From contig JAJEKV010000032.1 in assembly GCA_021234155.1 (NCBI GenBank), positions 11,290,099 through 11,354,098 on the forward strand: 64,000 bases of DNA, in the 5' to 3' direction. Origin of the DNA: Isoetes taiwanensis. Taxonomy: Eukaryota > Streptophyta > Lycopodiopsida > Isoetales > Isoetaceae. The first letter of the stretch is position 1. Every line of letters begins with the position of its first letter. A program made the translations under genes and the position numbers. The notes below the pieces were generated by a model. The model was not told where the DNA came from, searched no databases, and worked only from the letters and a program-made list of their open reading frames with translations. Positions 24,416 to 36,974 of the stretch are shown here, in pieces.

Positions 24416-27400
24416 GGAAGGAAGAAAGGAAGGTATTTTTATCGTCCACGGACACCAATCGGTCTATGGGACCCAATACAAAAGCGCAGCAAGCGGATTA
24501 CTACCCGGATTAAAAAACCCCCGCCCGAAGGGTTTTCGAGGGAAAAACCATGGCAGCAATCAGCCTGCTGACAAACTGTTCCAATATACGAAATGCAAAA
24601 CACACAAATATATACACTCATGCACCGCACCCGTAGTGCCCGATCACGGGCACCAAAGTGGGGGCAAAGGTGAGCTCCCGGATCCAATTACCTCCCGGAT
24701 GTAACGACCCGAGAGCAGCGTCATCGACGGGCGTGCTCATCAGCAAATGTAGGGGCAAGTCCGCCGCACTAAGGGAGCCGATCCGCCCCGGACCGACCGG
24801 AATGATGGGCAACTCGAAAGTGTGAGACTCATCCTCAATGGCACCCGTTTGACAAAGACCGACATGAGCCCTGCCTGGCGTGGCTCCCCAATCCACCCGC
24901 CCGCCTCGATCGCGAAGATGGTGGGCACCTCCGCGAATGGAGGCAATGAGTCCGCGACTTTTTCGGGGCAACCGGGAACGCAGTAGAGTTTTGCGGGCCC
25001 CGCTAACACGGGTCGATGTGCTCCTTGTAATGGGCCGCTTTTGACTTGCTCTAGAGCCGAGGTCCCTGAGCTTGCCAAGGAAGCAAGTGTCCAGTACTCC
25101 CCGCAGCGCCACGATCGGCCTCTCAGGTCCACTGCGACGCGACCCGTGCTCCAAAGACGTTCCATCCGGGCGAACCACTGATCTCTCTTACCCCTCCAAC
25201 AGGCCCTGAGCCGCTGCGGGCCCATTGCCACAGCATAAGCCAGGTGCGGGAGCCGAGCATCACCCATATTAACCACTTTCTGAAAATAGACGACGTGTCT
25301 ATCAAGGGCTGCCCGCTGAAGCGGCAAGAATCCAGTTTCCTACAACAGAATCTGATAGGGGACTGAAGGTTTCATCCCAAGTCATTCTGCACCTGCTCCA
25401 AGTCATTCCAGATCGCCAAAGAGACGACCGGGCCCCAAACCTCGACCCCCGTCTGAAGGACAGGGGCGACGACCGGTTAGAAAACAGATGTGACTGATGG
25501 CCCCAATCATAGAGCTCTGCCTGGTGACTGTTGTTCTGCATGGCATAAAGCGCTTTCCAGCCTGCTGTCACTCGCAAGCAGATGGACGCCTCCCAACAGA
25601 GCGAGGAGAGGAACTCCACCCCTAGGTACTTGTAGGTGGGCGTGACCTTCACAGGCTGTCCCCGATATGTGAGTGCAGGAGGCGTGGGGTGGCGTTAAGA
25701 GGATATGAGAACCACTCTGGTCTTGGCCAGATTCACGCGCATGTCTGTAGCCTGACAGAATGTGTCTAGAGCATCCAGATGAGACTGCATAACTTCTGGG
25801 GTGTGGGCCAGAAGGTCAACATCATCCACATAGATGAGCTGGCGGATGACCTGGTGCAAAAGCTGTATGCCATCCCCCCCATGCTCAGTAAGCCAGGGCT
25901 CTAACTGATCAATGTAGAGGCCAAAAAGTGTTGGTGAAAGGGGGCAGCAGGACCACGATACTACCGGGTGAATGCTTGGCCCGCGGGTCGCATCCCCGCC
26001 AAAACAACTCTCATACAGCCCGTATATGGCATTCTGCGCAGTGCAGCGTAGCCGTGATTGACGCATCCTAGCCCATAGCTTTTCCGAGGGACCATATCAA
26101 AAGCCTTTGCGAAATCCACAAAGCAGCAATACAAGTCCTGCCGATGGTTTCGGCTGTCTTCAATCAGTGCCCGCAGTGTAAAGATATGGTCAATCGTTGA
26201 GTGGCGGGGTCTAAAGCCTGCTTGTGTGAGGGCTCGCACATCTGCTGCCTCTGCCCAGCGGGTCAACTGCTGCTCGAGAATGCCAGCCAACAGTTTGGCA
26301 AACACTGAACTGACCATGATCGTCCGGTAATTGGCCGGACAGTGTGGGTCGCCCGCCTTGTGAATGGGGACAACCCTGCTTGTGGTCCATTGTCGGGGGA
26401 AACCTTCCTGCAATGCTCTGTTGAACAGGGTAGTGAGGATCGGCACCAGCGGCTGCCCTGCCCATTTGAGTAACTCGGCCTGCATACCATCGAGGTCAGC
26501 TGCCTTCCCATTAGCCAGCCATTGCAGGCCCTCCACAACATCCTCCTCCACGAGAACCAATGGGGGACCATCCTGTGGGGGTATGGGCATACGTGTCTCT
26601 GGTGGGTCATAGAACTGCTGCAAGTACTGTTCCCACTGCCCGGGTGTGATGTCCCCTGTAGGCTGGGCTGGCCTTCGAAGCACTCTATGCCAAAAGGTTC
26701 GAGGATGAGTGTCCAGCAGGCCGAACATCTCCCCCTGATGCCTGGCAAGGTACCGCGCCTTTGTCCCCTTCAGATGGGCGCGGTACTGTGTGGTGGCCTG
26801 CAAGCGGGTACCTGGATTCAGGATGTGACGGAGCTGGCACTTGCGGAAATGTTGCTGTCCCCGAGCCGGACGCTGGGGGTCCGCCAAAGCACCTGTCCGC
26901 TGGGCTTGCTGCTCCGATCGTACTCTGAAGAACCCAAAGCTATGCCTGGCTGTCTGCAAGAGCGGCTTGCGCTCCCCGTGCCATGGTGGTGGCTTCCTCA
27001 ACCTCTCACTGAAGCCAAGACACCGTGACGATCGTCTCATGCATTGCCCGCTTCCTCTCCTATGTCATGGTATCCAGAGTGATGAACACAGAGTCCAGGC
27101 AGGCCCGCATGTCGGGCCGAAGCTCCTGCACGGCCGCTGCCGCTCGGTGTGCCAGGCCAAGGCCATCTTCTACGTGCTGTGTGCGGGTCTCCAGGCCTGT
27201 GATGCGGTTCTTCTCGACCACCAGTTGCCTTCTGAGCACATGGGGTGCCGAGGACTCCATCTCCATTGCCATGCCAGCCAGGCGGGCACTGTTAGCTTCA
27301 ATACGGGCACTGCTAGCCTCCACGGCCTCTTTGACGTGGCTCCAATTCTCTGCCGACTGTGTGGCCTGAGCAATCAATCCCTTCCGGTCGGGCTGGCCGT

Positions 27401-27722
27401 GCTGAGGGGGCCTTAGCCTTAGCCCGAGCCTCCTTCTTCATGGAGGATGACTCTCCCCTGTCCATGATGGCTGACGGGGACCGTTTATGGTGGCTCCTCG
27501 CTTTGGTTTTTCCGTGCTGGCCCATCTTTCGTGGGCCATGACTTCCAAAGTTTGAGGGGTCTCGGCTCGGCTAAAAGGGGGTCGGAGAATCCAATTTGGG
27601 GACTCAAAATCGCGGTGTCGAGAGCACCTTTTGGGGGTTTGGGGGTTTTGAAGATTCCAAAGTTTGAGGGGTCTCTGGCTGCGAAAAGGGTGCTCAGAAT
27701 CCAATTTGGGGACTTGCGCTTC
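24416..27722 (-). mobile_element. LINE retrotransposon, copy 2 (long reverse transcriptase frame)
   Basis: Minus-sense. Coiled-coil leader at 27060-27525, then a 359-residue frame (27040-25961) with reverse transcriptase motifs: LANGKAADLDGMQAELLKW, QWTTSRVVPIHKAGDP, NYRTIMV, TQAGFRPRHSTIDHIFTL and CCFVDFAKAFDMVP. The next frame (26066-25695) carries the active-site region, reading YVDDVDLLAHTPEV (YxDD), then YKYLGVEF and a C-terminal region with EDESHTF. No apurinic-type endonuclease lies between leader and reverse transcriptase. The 3' end near 24416 has a GGAAG-type tail and matches the 3' end at 57700-57858. The element is dead in trans without an endonuclease. Its 5' end carries 107-115-base tandem units (27541-27713). 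Confidence 0.9.
27541..27713. repeat. LINE 5'-end tandem repeat, copy 2
   Basis: Two units beginning TTCCAAAGTTTGAGGGG, at about 27541 and 27655, match the units at 11930-12096. The first unit is altered within GGTCTCTGGCTGCG, a CTG-rich stretch, in line with the error pattern of the duplicate. Confidence 0.7.
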
Positions 27723-29047
27723 ACTTTGTGCCATTCAAAATAAAGTGTGTTTTTTATCATGCACTCTTCACGTATAAATTTATACGGGAATGGTACATTT
27801 CAAAGATCCACCAAAAAGAAGTCTGGTGAGTCCCCCTTTTGGCCTTTGTTCACGCTCGTGAACAGTCCTGCACGAGAAACACTCCCCTGATTTTTCCACT
27901 CTTTCTTCTTTCTAGTCGGAAGTTGGATGAACAGACTAATTTAACTAACTGCCCACGAGAACAGAGAGACTTGCACCAGATTGGCAGGGCACCACATTTG
28001 CGCAGGCTCAATCAGAAACTTTCGAAATTTCGGCAAATCCAAATCCCAAAATCTGTCATACAACATAGTGATGAAAAATCATGCATGCATGATTGGCTTG
28101 ATTTGTAGATAATACCTGAGTCCCCTTTTATAGAAAGCTAACATATAGGACTTGAATCTACCTACCAATATTGGTCTTACCGTCAGTCGGACATGTCAGC
28201 CGGAAATGTGGTAACAATGCATCTGGCGAAATGGAAATATTGTTCCGTGGTATGGAAGGAGGATGGCCGGACTATGCCCAAAAATAAGGGTTATGTTTTT
28301 TGGTGGAGATTCGTTTCATAATAATGGCTGATGATTAGTATTTGTCGCACAAGTTGGCTTGTGGCCAAGGACTAATATAAGATAACAGGTGAAAGGCTAA
28401 CGATTACAAACGATATCTTGGACATAAAGAGTTTATTAACAAAAGAGTGGGTTATTTTGATCAGACAAGGGACGAAGAGTTTTGTTTTGATTTCCCGTTG
28501 AATTATAAAGGAAGTGCTTCCTTACACGCGCTCGCAAATACAGGGTAGTAAAGTGCATACTATTTTAGTCGGGCCAATTTTTTGACATCCTCCTGAGATA
28601 AATGTGAATTATGGCCTAGAGATAATCTTGATAGATAGGTAGATTCGAGTCCTATATGGCAGTGATTGGTCTAGTGGCCCCATGCAATTCCTGCAAAGTA
28701 TGTAAATGATGATAGTGGGTTTTTAAACAGGTTGATCTTAAAAAGCCAGGAGATTGACTTCCGAAAACGTCCTGGGTCATTCAGCATCATACAACTACAA
28801 ATTGAGGTTTCCGCCTCCATGCATCCGAAAACCCAATGCATGGTTTGCCCATGATGCTGCCTCCATACCATTGAAGCCTGAAAGCACTTGGGCTTAGATT
28901 TAGTAAATGTGACACAAACAAAATGTGATTCAACCCAAATAATTTAGTCTGCATCTAATCTAAGATGTAGACTAAAAAAAATGGTGAATCTGAAACCATT
29001 TGGGCTTAGATTTAGTAAATAAATATGACATCGAGAAATTAGTTTGA
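27723..29047. other. Non-coding interval between two LINEs (copy 2)
   Basis: Counterpart of 12106-13429, almost identical. No gene is seen. It contains the CGTATAAATTTATACG palindrome near 27773. Confidence 0.5.
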
Positions 29048-29720
29048 AGAATAGAATAGTTTTTTTAACGTCCACGGAGACCAATAGGTCATGGGACCCA
29101 TACAATGGGCTAGTACAATCATTACTACTAGGATTAAAAAACCCCTGCCTCGAAAGGTTTTCAAGGGAAAAACCTTCGCAGTAATGATGATACTAGACAA
29201 GCTTAGATAATGACTACTGAGGGCTCAGTAATTGCAGACGTTTATCTAGAATCTCAAGTATGTATAATGCCAAGTCATGCACAGATAGTGCGCTGAGAAG
29301 TTGTGGAAGCGTGGAATGGAATGCTAAGGTCGAAAAATGATTCCGGACTATCTCAAAAGCAGGGCAATTCAGAAGAGTATGGCTTTCATCTTCAATAACA
29401 CAGAACGGCAACAAAGGCACATAGTCTCGCTTCATGCGGCAATGCGGCCGCTCCCATCTACTGTCTCAATCCGTAGACTGTGGGACCCCGCGGCGAATTG
29501 ATGCAATAGCTACAAGCTTGTTCCCCGACAATGAAGCAAGCAAATAAGCTTGGGGCCCCGTGCCAAAGTGGGATTTATGTGTGCATGATAATGACCGGTT
29601 TTCACTTGGGCCAAAGTAATCGCGTCCCATATCCATTAAGATATTGTTGCAAAAGCTCGGGATCGAATCGGCAAGTGCAAGGTCTCGTTGCACAGCCAAC
29701 GGGCAAACCATGTAGTGCGG
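29048..29720 (-). mobile_element. LINE 3' half, left part of an interrupted LINE
   Basis: The minus strand reads a LINE C-terminus including VIEDESHTLLNCPAFEIVRN (29214-29435), the finger-like region near the end of ORF2, then a 3' end with a GAATA tail (29048-29059). At its upstream edge the minus strand reads ACATGGTTTGCCCGTTGG, encoding WFARW after the transposon. The preceding part, ending CWKEHC, lies at 37440-37460. Joined across one TGCA, the two halves are in frame and align with RDQWFAR of the other LINE family. Confidence 0.88.
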
Positions 29721-29749
29721 GGGTGAAAGTATGCTGGTGGGTAGCAAAA
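29721..29749 (+). repeat. Transposon left terminal inverted repeat
   Basis: Twenty-nine bases, beginning GGGTGAAAGTATGC, identical to the reverse complement of 37411-37439. The copy-1 counterpart (from about 14119) is the same except for damage at its GCTGG. Confidence 0.9.
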
Positions 29750-30060
29750 ACGCGACCCCAAAGACACCAAAGACCAAAGACACCGGCACCCTTCACACTA
29801 CTTTTTCCACCCTTCACCAATTGAAGTGTAACCTATGCTATGCCCGTCACTTCACATAGGGCGCACTGCTTTCAATCATAACCTTCTTACCGCCCAATCG
29901 TAACTAATGACCGTGGACCGAAAGGGTAGCTTAACTTTGAATTTGTAATTTCGAACCGTGCTCCCCACCTTTTGCTACTCAGGCCAAATAGCGGAGAAGA
30001 AGCTCTAGAATTTCGGATTCACTCCAAGCTTAGTATTCCAAAACTCAAACGCCAAAAACT

Positions 30061-31392
30061 ATGGTGAAGAAGGTTGTTAATCCGCCGCTCACCAAAGCAA
30101 TTCCAATGGATGCCATGCGGGGTAAGCAAAATGCAAATCCAATTTTGATGGCTTATGGTGCCCCCGTTAATTTGTTTTTCTTGATTTCTTTCAGCCCGTA
30201 AGGAGCGTGCCCCTAAGACCCGACCGGCTGATTGCCGAACCGAGGAGGACTTCCATGCCTACGCTGGTCTATCAAACGAGGGTGTGCATCCCTCTCAATT
30301 CGGAAACGGATGTGATATATCCGCAGAGAATATAATGAGGTTTGGGACACCAATGGTGTCATTCAACAAGACATCCATCGACAAAATAAGGCCGAGCTAA
30401 GAAGCTCTAATTGAGCCGTTGAGCAAGATATACCCGTAAGGATTGAAGAACAGAGAAGTAAGGAAGACGGTTTCCTTTTTATTTGCATTCAACAACCGCA
30501 AGAGGGCCAAGCAGATCCAGAAAATTTCAAGGTCAATTGGGCAGCAAGTGGCGAAAAAAAAGCAGAGCCTATTCGAGCAAGGTCAAGAGTGAACCCAAAG
30601 CACCGGGGCCCTGCGGAACACGCAGAGCCCAAAGAAATCACAGCATAACAAAGACTGAAAAGCATTGCGAAAAAGCGAAATTTCTCGGCAGTAATCTGCC
30701 AGAAAATTAGAAGGGAGGTTGTCATTCAGAGTACTTCAATGTGTCCAAAGAAGATTCCTGTTTTTATGGGGAAAATATTTCCGGCCCGAAAGCATGATCC
30801 AAGATATGCGAGGAAGCCCTAAAATTGCAAAGCCAGTAATGACCTAGTGTCAAAGAAGGAACAGCCGCATCAACTGAGGCAAAGGGAAGCTTCTTTCTAC
30901 CGCAGAGGGGAAGTTGAAGACCATAAAGGATAATATTGCACGCCTTCAAGCTTTGCGGATCCTAATGCGTGTGTCTCGGCCGAGATTCATACTTTGGAGA
31001 GGGAGAAAGATATGGCGTAATATATGTTGAAGTCCCTACTTGAAATGGGGGTGGGCCAATAGATCAAACCCGCGGTAGAAAAGGTGGCTGCACTAACTGC
31101 CGAGATTGCCAACAACGAGTCCCTCCTTGCAAAAGCCCAAGAAGACTTAAAGAATGTCACCAGTCGAGGGAGATGACCAAGAGAAATGATCACCACAAGA
31201 CATCACTCCAATACCATTCGATTGCCAATTGGAGATGAGGAGAGATGCTCCACCTGTGGTCTTGCATTCCAAGATGATTACACCCTCACCCTGCGGATGA
31301 AATGTGGACATCATTATCACGTTAAATTTGCACCGGTTTGCTCATGGAAAAAGGATCTTTGCCTCGAAAAGTACAGAGACCATTCCTACTAG
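30061..31392 (+). CDS. Transposon-borne coiled-coil and RING-like protein, copy 2 (frame-damaged)
   Basis: Counterpart of 14453-15794. It starts MVKKVVNPP; most CAG and CTG codons in the exon-2 linker and coiled coil are replaced here by AAAG, CGG or CCG, so the frame is broken repeatedly. The zinc-finger segment is clean and longer than in copy 1: GDEERCSTCGLAFQDDYTLT, MKCGHHYH, then APVCSWKKD (31216-31350), giving a CxxC-x14-CxHxxH pattern followed by a CxxC best seen in copy 1. This supports a RING-like or related cross-braced finger. No function is assigned. Confidence 0.55.
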
Positions 31393-32731
31393 CTTAGTGC
31401 AGTGAAATAGGTAAGTTTAATACAAGAAAGGTGAAGTGTTGCATCTTTGGAACATCTCACAAAACCGAGAAGAAGATAATTGATGTTGATGAGCATGTAG
31501 ACACCACTCCGGTAGCAGCAAACAGGAAAAGGAAACAAAGAAATCACACCAAAAAAGTAAAAGGACCCCGTGATCAGCCAAGCACAAGTCCACAAGGGTT
31601 CACACTCCACGCCCAAGACATGGAAAAAAGGTACATGCCCTGTTTTGCTCGATTTTGAATTGACAAAGATCGGAAGGTCAGAGACATTGAGACGACAAAC
31701 TACCAAAGACTCTTCAAAGACACTGCAAAGACTTTGGCAGCACAAAGGTCTTTGGAGACACCAAAGCATCTTTGAATCCAAGGGAGATTCAAGTAGTAGT
31801 GATGGTGCCAACAATTATAGTATAGTTCCAAATTCCATTTGCCTCTACAAAGGCCTCCTCTAACACCTTGTTGCTGCAGGGGAAGGAAAAAACGATGGCT
31901 AAGATGTCGGCAATCGATTCGCATGCGATCGTTAAGCTGTGTGAACAAAGTTGACACGGCCAAGGGCCAGGAAGGTTGTGGAAGAAGAAAGTGAGGGTGA
32001 GTCAGAAAATGACCTTGATGAGGACGTCCCCATAGAAGTAGCATTTGGAAAGAAAAACATGGCTATTGTAAGTTTGCCTTATGTATTTCGAGGGCAAGCA
32101 AACCTTGATTTTGCAAGACAACCCTAAACCATCAGCCAAAAGGTTTTGTTCAAACAATTAATATATTTGATCCCCTGTTTTATTCCACCTTTAATGTGCA
32201 AATTTTGGTTTGGATTATTCAACTTAGGATTCTCAAAAACTTGTCTCAAAAAAAAAAGAAGGCACCAATGGTTATACTTAGTGAATCGATGAAGAAGACA
32301 ATCTGAGATAAAGAAGTGCCAAAGACAAACTCTAACATACAAAAGGTGCCTCATTATCCTGTTATATTTCAGAATGTGTTTCAGAATTTCAGTTGTTAAT
32401 TGCAGCTCATCCTTGCATGCGAGGGAGAACAAGACAGTCGCGGAATGAAGAAACCGGGGACAAAGGCAAAGCAAGGGTTACCGATAGCCGGGAAACACCC
32501 ATACATTGGGGCGGGGAGATACCAATAAGGATGAATCGACTATGGCTATCGGCACTCTCCATCATCCTGGTAGCAAAGATAAAGCAGAGTCCAAAGAGGT
32601 TGCAAAAGATCTGTCCAAAGACCTCCCCGATAGCACTTCCAGAGTCCAAAGACACATTAAAAGACATTGCACAAGCACGATGCAAAGACACATCGACGGT
32701 GGTTGCAAACGCCCAAGGATGGACACCCGCA

Positions 32732-33454
32732 CGGAAGTTGATGGTTTGGGCGTAAATGGTGTAACCGCACGCAATACACAACAGAGGAGAATGAACGGGA
32801 AAATCTTGCCTCCACCACAAACCAAGCATGTTTAAAAGAAACGCAAATAAGTACCTCATTTGCGCACTGGTGGTATCATGAGTTTGTGGAGTGGGCACCG
32901 CAGAGGTTTGATATTGTTATTTGGAGTGCTTCTCTACTTTGGAATACAAGGGATATGGTGGATGCATTGTTCCCCGATTTGCGCACAGATTCTTGAAGGT
33001 TTATGGTCAAGAGCATTGCTATGCATGCAAGCATCCAAACGTAATTAAAAGCAGATTTTTTTCAAGGAGTTGAAGGTTGTACTTGAGGATTTTCCTCAAA
33101 ATCATGGTATGATTTTCTTGGTTGATGACAAACCTACACAAAGGGGTTTCTAAACCCCGCACACACAACCCTTCCCATTATGCCTTTCAAGGGGAAGAAG
33201 AGGACAACTTTTGCAGAAGTTTGTGTGTCCAACTTTGAGTACTTGTCTTCCCATGTTTGACATGTGAAACGATCTCACAGGTTGACATCATCGATGCATG
33301 GTTGGAAGAGGAGACAGTTGTAGTCTTTGGATTACCGCCTCAACAACTATCTTGTCTCGGCCTACTATATCCTCAATGCTCCATTAGAAGTACAAAAAGG
33401 TACTGGGCACCCTTCTGGCGACCAAAGATGACTCAAGACTTCGATGACTCATGA
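32732..33454 (+). CDS. NIF/FCP1 phosphatase-like domain, copy 2
   Basis: Counterpart of 17110-17760. It begins RKLMVWA, with the motif-I stretch frame-damaged, then FDIVIWSASLL followed by WNTRDMVDALF (a TTTGG reading absent in copy 1), YGQEHCYACKHP, FFKELKVVLEDFP and FLVDDKPTQR. As in copy 1, motif I lacks the DxD aspartates. The motif near FLVDD is kept. Using both copies, the domain is a full-length NIF fold with lost catalytic residues. Confidence 0.6.
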
Positions 33455-33755
33455 AGTAACCATTGTACAAGACTTTTTTGTAATATATATGTATGATTAC
33501 TTTGTCTTATCTTCAATTATTGAGTGATATTGAGTGATGTTCTAATCTTGAGTGTACAATTTTCGTAATATATATCAAGCTTACTCTCCAATACTACAAG
33601 CATTGTTTCCAATACTAAGATACTCCAATAATTCAAACCAATACTACAAACATTGTCTTAGGGGCATTGTCTCCAATACAATGATCAAAATTTGAGACAA
33701 GTACACAAGTAACTACTGATTTGTTACAATGATAAAACAACTAGGCCAAGCATAT
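33455..33755. other. Intergenic gap between convergent transposon genes (copy 2)
   Basis: AT-rich spacer of about 300 bases with the same CCAATACTA repeats as copy 1. Nothing else is seen. Confidence 0.6.
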
Positions 33756-36700
33756 TCAACCTTCATATGGCGTGATCGTCAAGGATCATCGGTGAGTAGC
33801 CCGCTCAAGGGAAAATCATTGGTGCCGTGAATCTGATTCATCTCAAACTTGATAGTCGATAACGTGATGATCATCGAAAGTCGCCTTTGTCTTCAAGTAG
33901 CTCCCTAACTACCATCCGGGTCGGGCAAAGATAGTACAAACCAGCCAACACATGTTCATCCACATTGAAGGTTCGATTCAGCTATCCTTGACAATTTCGT
34001 CAAGGATATGCCTCGGCTTAACACATTTGACCACATAGAAATCTGCATTTCTCGATTTCCCCGCTTTCACAACAAAGACAAAGTTATCACCTTCCTCTAC
34101 GTTCCCGGGATAGCCATTCTCCATCACCTTCAAAAATGCCTCATCGATTTCGGCTCTTGAGCACCTTCACCGGTAGACTTATCCGGGCTTTAGTGTAACA
34201 TATTTCCAATTCTTCAATCTGCTTGTTCACACAAGATGACCGATTTCCTTTCAAACAGTTACCACGAAACAACTTAAACCTCTATGAGCCACCCTTGTGC
34301 TTGATTTGGCCAAGTATGTCCGGATGTCGTGTATTTGCTTGGTCCCTTCCACCTCGCACACCGATCCGGTGGTCTGTCCTATCAACATCATCCTTTCCAT
34401 TACCCGAAGTACCGCAAGGAAACAACAAGTATTGCATCTCACAGACAAAGATAATACAAAGACTACTCATCACAAAGATGCTAGTTCACGTGACAAAGAC
34501 TTAAAGCGGATGAAAGCACTATTCAAGACATTACAAGTTAGTTTCTGTGCGGCACTACTCAGCGAATCACGCCAGATGAAAGCATAATACCTTTTGATGT
34601 CCCCGTTGTTGGTACCTTCATTCCAGCCGAGTTGCGATTCACATGCATCAGCAAAGACCCCTAAATCTCACCCCATCATACTTGAGCCGCTCTCTAGTGA
34701 ATGCCCCTTTAAGGATCGCCCTTGCCCATCGTGCTCTCCCTTACCATGGGCTGTCCTAAAGAAATTCCATACTATTTCCTTCCCTAGCTCATGGTGATAT
34801 CTTGGTAGGAAATAGAATGGTCGCAGATTTGAATTGGCTAGAACAACCATCCGACCAAACTATATGCCCGGAGAAATCTACATCATTTGATACAAGCCAT
34901 GAATTGTGCTTTCTAAGACAAGTCTTTGCACAAAAAGAGTGTCATGAAGCTTGTCATCACTCAAGTAAAAATGGGTTTCCTTCAATAGCTTTTCGATCCG
35001 TAACCGATGTCCATCCTATCACGTGATGTGGGACGAGAATTGTTATTCCGGTCATTGTGCCAATCCGCGGCTTTGAACCTCCCTTTGTATTTTTATCTTT
35101 GTAATTCTTCGCAAAATCAATTACGTAAACAATGGTGTCATCTTGGATATTGTCCGGGCAACTCCCGAATTGCATGGCCCGCCATCTAGCCCCCAGAATT
35201 GTGTGGCACTTAATATCTTCAATGTGGAACACGATATGAAATGAAATCCTTCAATGGCGTTCTCTTGTAAGACAATCGAGGACCTGGCTTTGGTCCTTTC
35301 TTTTTTTCCCCTTGCCATTTGAGGTCTCATCTTGTCTTCGCAGCACTTCCGGGCCTCAGGTCCCACCAAAGCTTGCTTGGATTTCTTACTTTTGTTTCCC
35401 TTCTTCTCAACTTGTGTTTGCAGCCTTCAGTCAGGTCCCACCAGCTACCTTGGATTTCTTACTTTTGTTTCCCTTCTTGGTGGCATTGGCTCTTTTCTTT
35501 CTGCTGCCACCTGGCACCTCCTTGGTAACGCAGTCTGCAACTCCACCAGCCTCTTCTGTCTCCACTGGAATCTGTAACAAGGTCTGTAGCATAAAACAGA
35601 AGATTAGCGCAAGTTGAAAGCACAAAAGCAGTTTTCAGCGGATGACAGCACATATCAGCATGTTGCAGCATGCAATAAAGAGAGTATTACCTTTTCAAAC
35701 GTCTTCCATTCAAGCAAGAACTCATGATTCTCTCTCTCTTGGACATATAGGAAGAGTTTTTATGCCACACCCGACATGTATCCGCATCAAGCAAATCATG
35801 TTTATGCCATTCTTCACCCTCGCTCTTGTTGCAAACCACGACCCTCCGTGAGCTTCGGTTGGTTGAGTCATACATATATTGGCGGCCGTGACCGCCTCAC
35901 CAGTCCACGGACCTGCGGTGCACTTGCACTCTTCACCATGAAATCCGGTTTTAGCCACGACCTTAATGCATTCCGGGGCTACCATGGCATACTCCAACTT
36001 CATATGGTATATGCAACAATGGGTTTCCCTTTTCTCGATACTTTCTTTACATAAATAGGCTTCAACTTCCGAAAGCCTTTAAGCAAACAGGGTGTTCGGG
36101 ATGTGCCTTTTGTATTGTTGAAATAGCTCCAAATTTTGAATGGTGGCCGTTGGTTAGAAATATTTATGCAACAATAGCAAAGAAAAATTTGTATGGAAAC
36201 TTTATACCGTGTGTGACCTCCATAAGGTGCAAGGGATAAGAAATTGAAGCCTTGACTCTCCAACAGTGTTCACAACATCTTTCTTGCAAGGAGAGACTCG
36301 CTATTTTGTTTCCCACTGTTATGCTTTGCTTGCAAGCGAGGGGTGAGAGAATCGCACCTCAACCTCCTTTGGAAGCTAGACCACCGGACCATTTCCAAGG
36401 GGCGGCTTTCGATTTTCTTAATGCAGCAGTTGCAATTGTTGACCTCATGCAACCTATCATAAGAAATATTGCACATTAATCAATGAACATATCTCATCCA
36501 GCATCACTCAGCAGATACAAGCACTTAAAAGCACTTAAAAGCACGAAGAAGCACAGGCATGAAAGCAAGAATTAGATGCACCTAACAGCCCTGCCATAGT
36601 GGAATTGCATCTCGATTTTGTGGAAGAAGCCATCACCAGTGTCGAGGTTCTGTCTCTCCAAACATCATGGTTCCTTTGCCTCTTTGTGGCTGCCATTGTC

Positions 36701-36974
36701 TGTTTCAAGTTGTTGAGCAAAGCACCCCACGCCTTGCACTCCTTTGATTTGGCAAAATTCCGTGTTCCGAGATTTCCATTTCGTGGTGATGAACCACCCT
36801 CTTCATCACATCGGCCTTGAGTTTGGGTGAATGTTTTTTGGTGAGCTTATTGAAGTAATCAACTACTTGCTTGGCTATTTCTTGCCTGCGTCTCATGCTC
36901 AGATCCTCCCGTTCAGCCGCTGCTTTTCTCATCTTATTCCGTAATCGTATTCTCTCTTTCTCGGTTGCATCCAA
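33756..36974 (-). CDS. DDE-type transposase-like protein of the large transposon (frame-damaged)
   Basis: Read leftward from 36974. The N-terminal exon is basic and helical (MDATEKERIRLRNKMRKAAA; VMKRVVHHHEMEISEHGI), followed by several exons that cannot be fixed. A lysine-rich segment (~35430-35530) follows. The core is IVYVIDFAKNYKDKNTKGG (Asp codon 35116-35118), then VWSDGCSSQFKSA (Asp ~34849-34851) and IVWNFF with HGKGEHDGQG (Asp 34728-34730). The order DFAxNY, SDGxxxQFK, HGKGxxDGxG is one I recognise from uncharacterised transposase-like proteins of other eukaryotes. I infer a DDE-type catalytic core, but which residues are catalytic is not proven. The C-terminus ends SLEQATHQMILDSLPYEG. 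Stops and frameshifts coincide with CAG/CTG differences from copy 1. Confidence 0.65.

Larger units (their letters stand above)
20880..36581. repeat. Tandem segmental duplication, copy 2
   Basis: Direct repeat of 5331-20881, ~15.7 kb. It begins inside DHAR exon 3 and ends inside the transposon, but here the sequence runs on into the unique transposon right end (36582-37439). Copy 2 is ~150 bases longer, mainly through small indels at CAG/CTG. A GAATA microsatellite is shorter here (29048-29059) than in copy 1 (13430-13452), and single-base differences such as CCAGAT to CTAGAT in DHAR exon 4 exist. Confidence 0.95.

Noticed and set aside
26522-27416. Plus-strand open frames of 168 and 191 residues
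   Set aside because: Antisense shadows of the LINE reverse transcriptase and leader.
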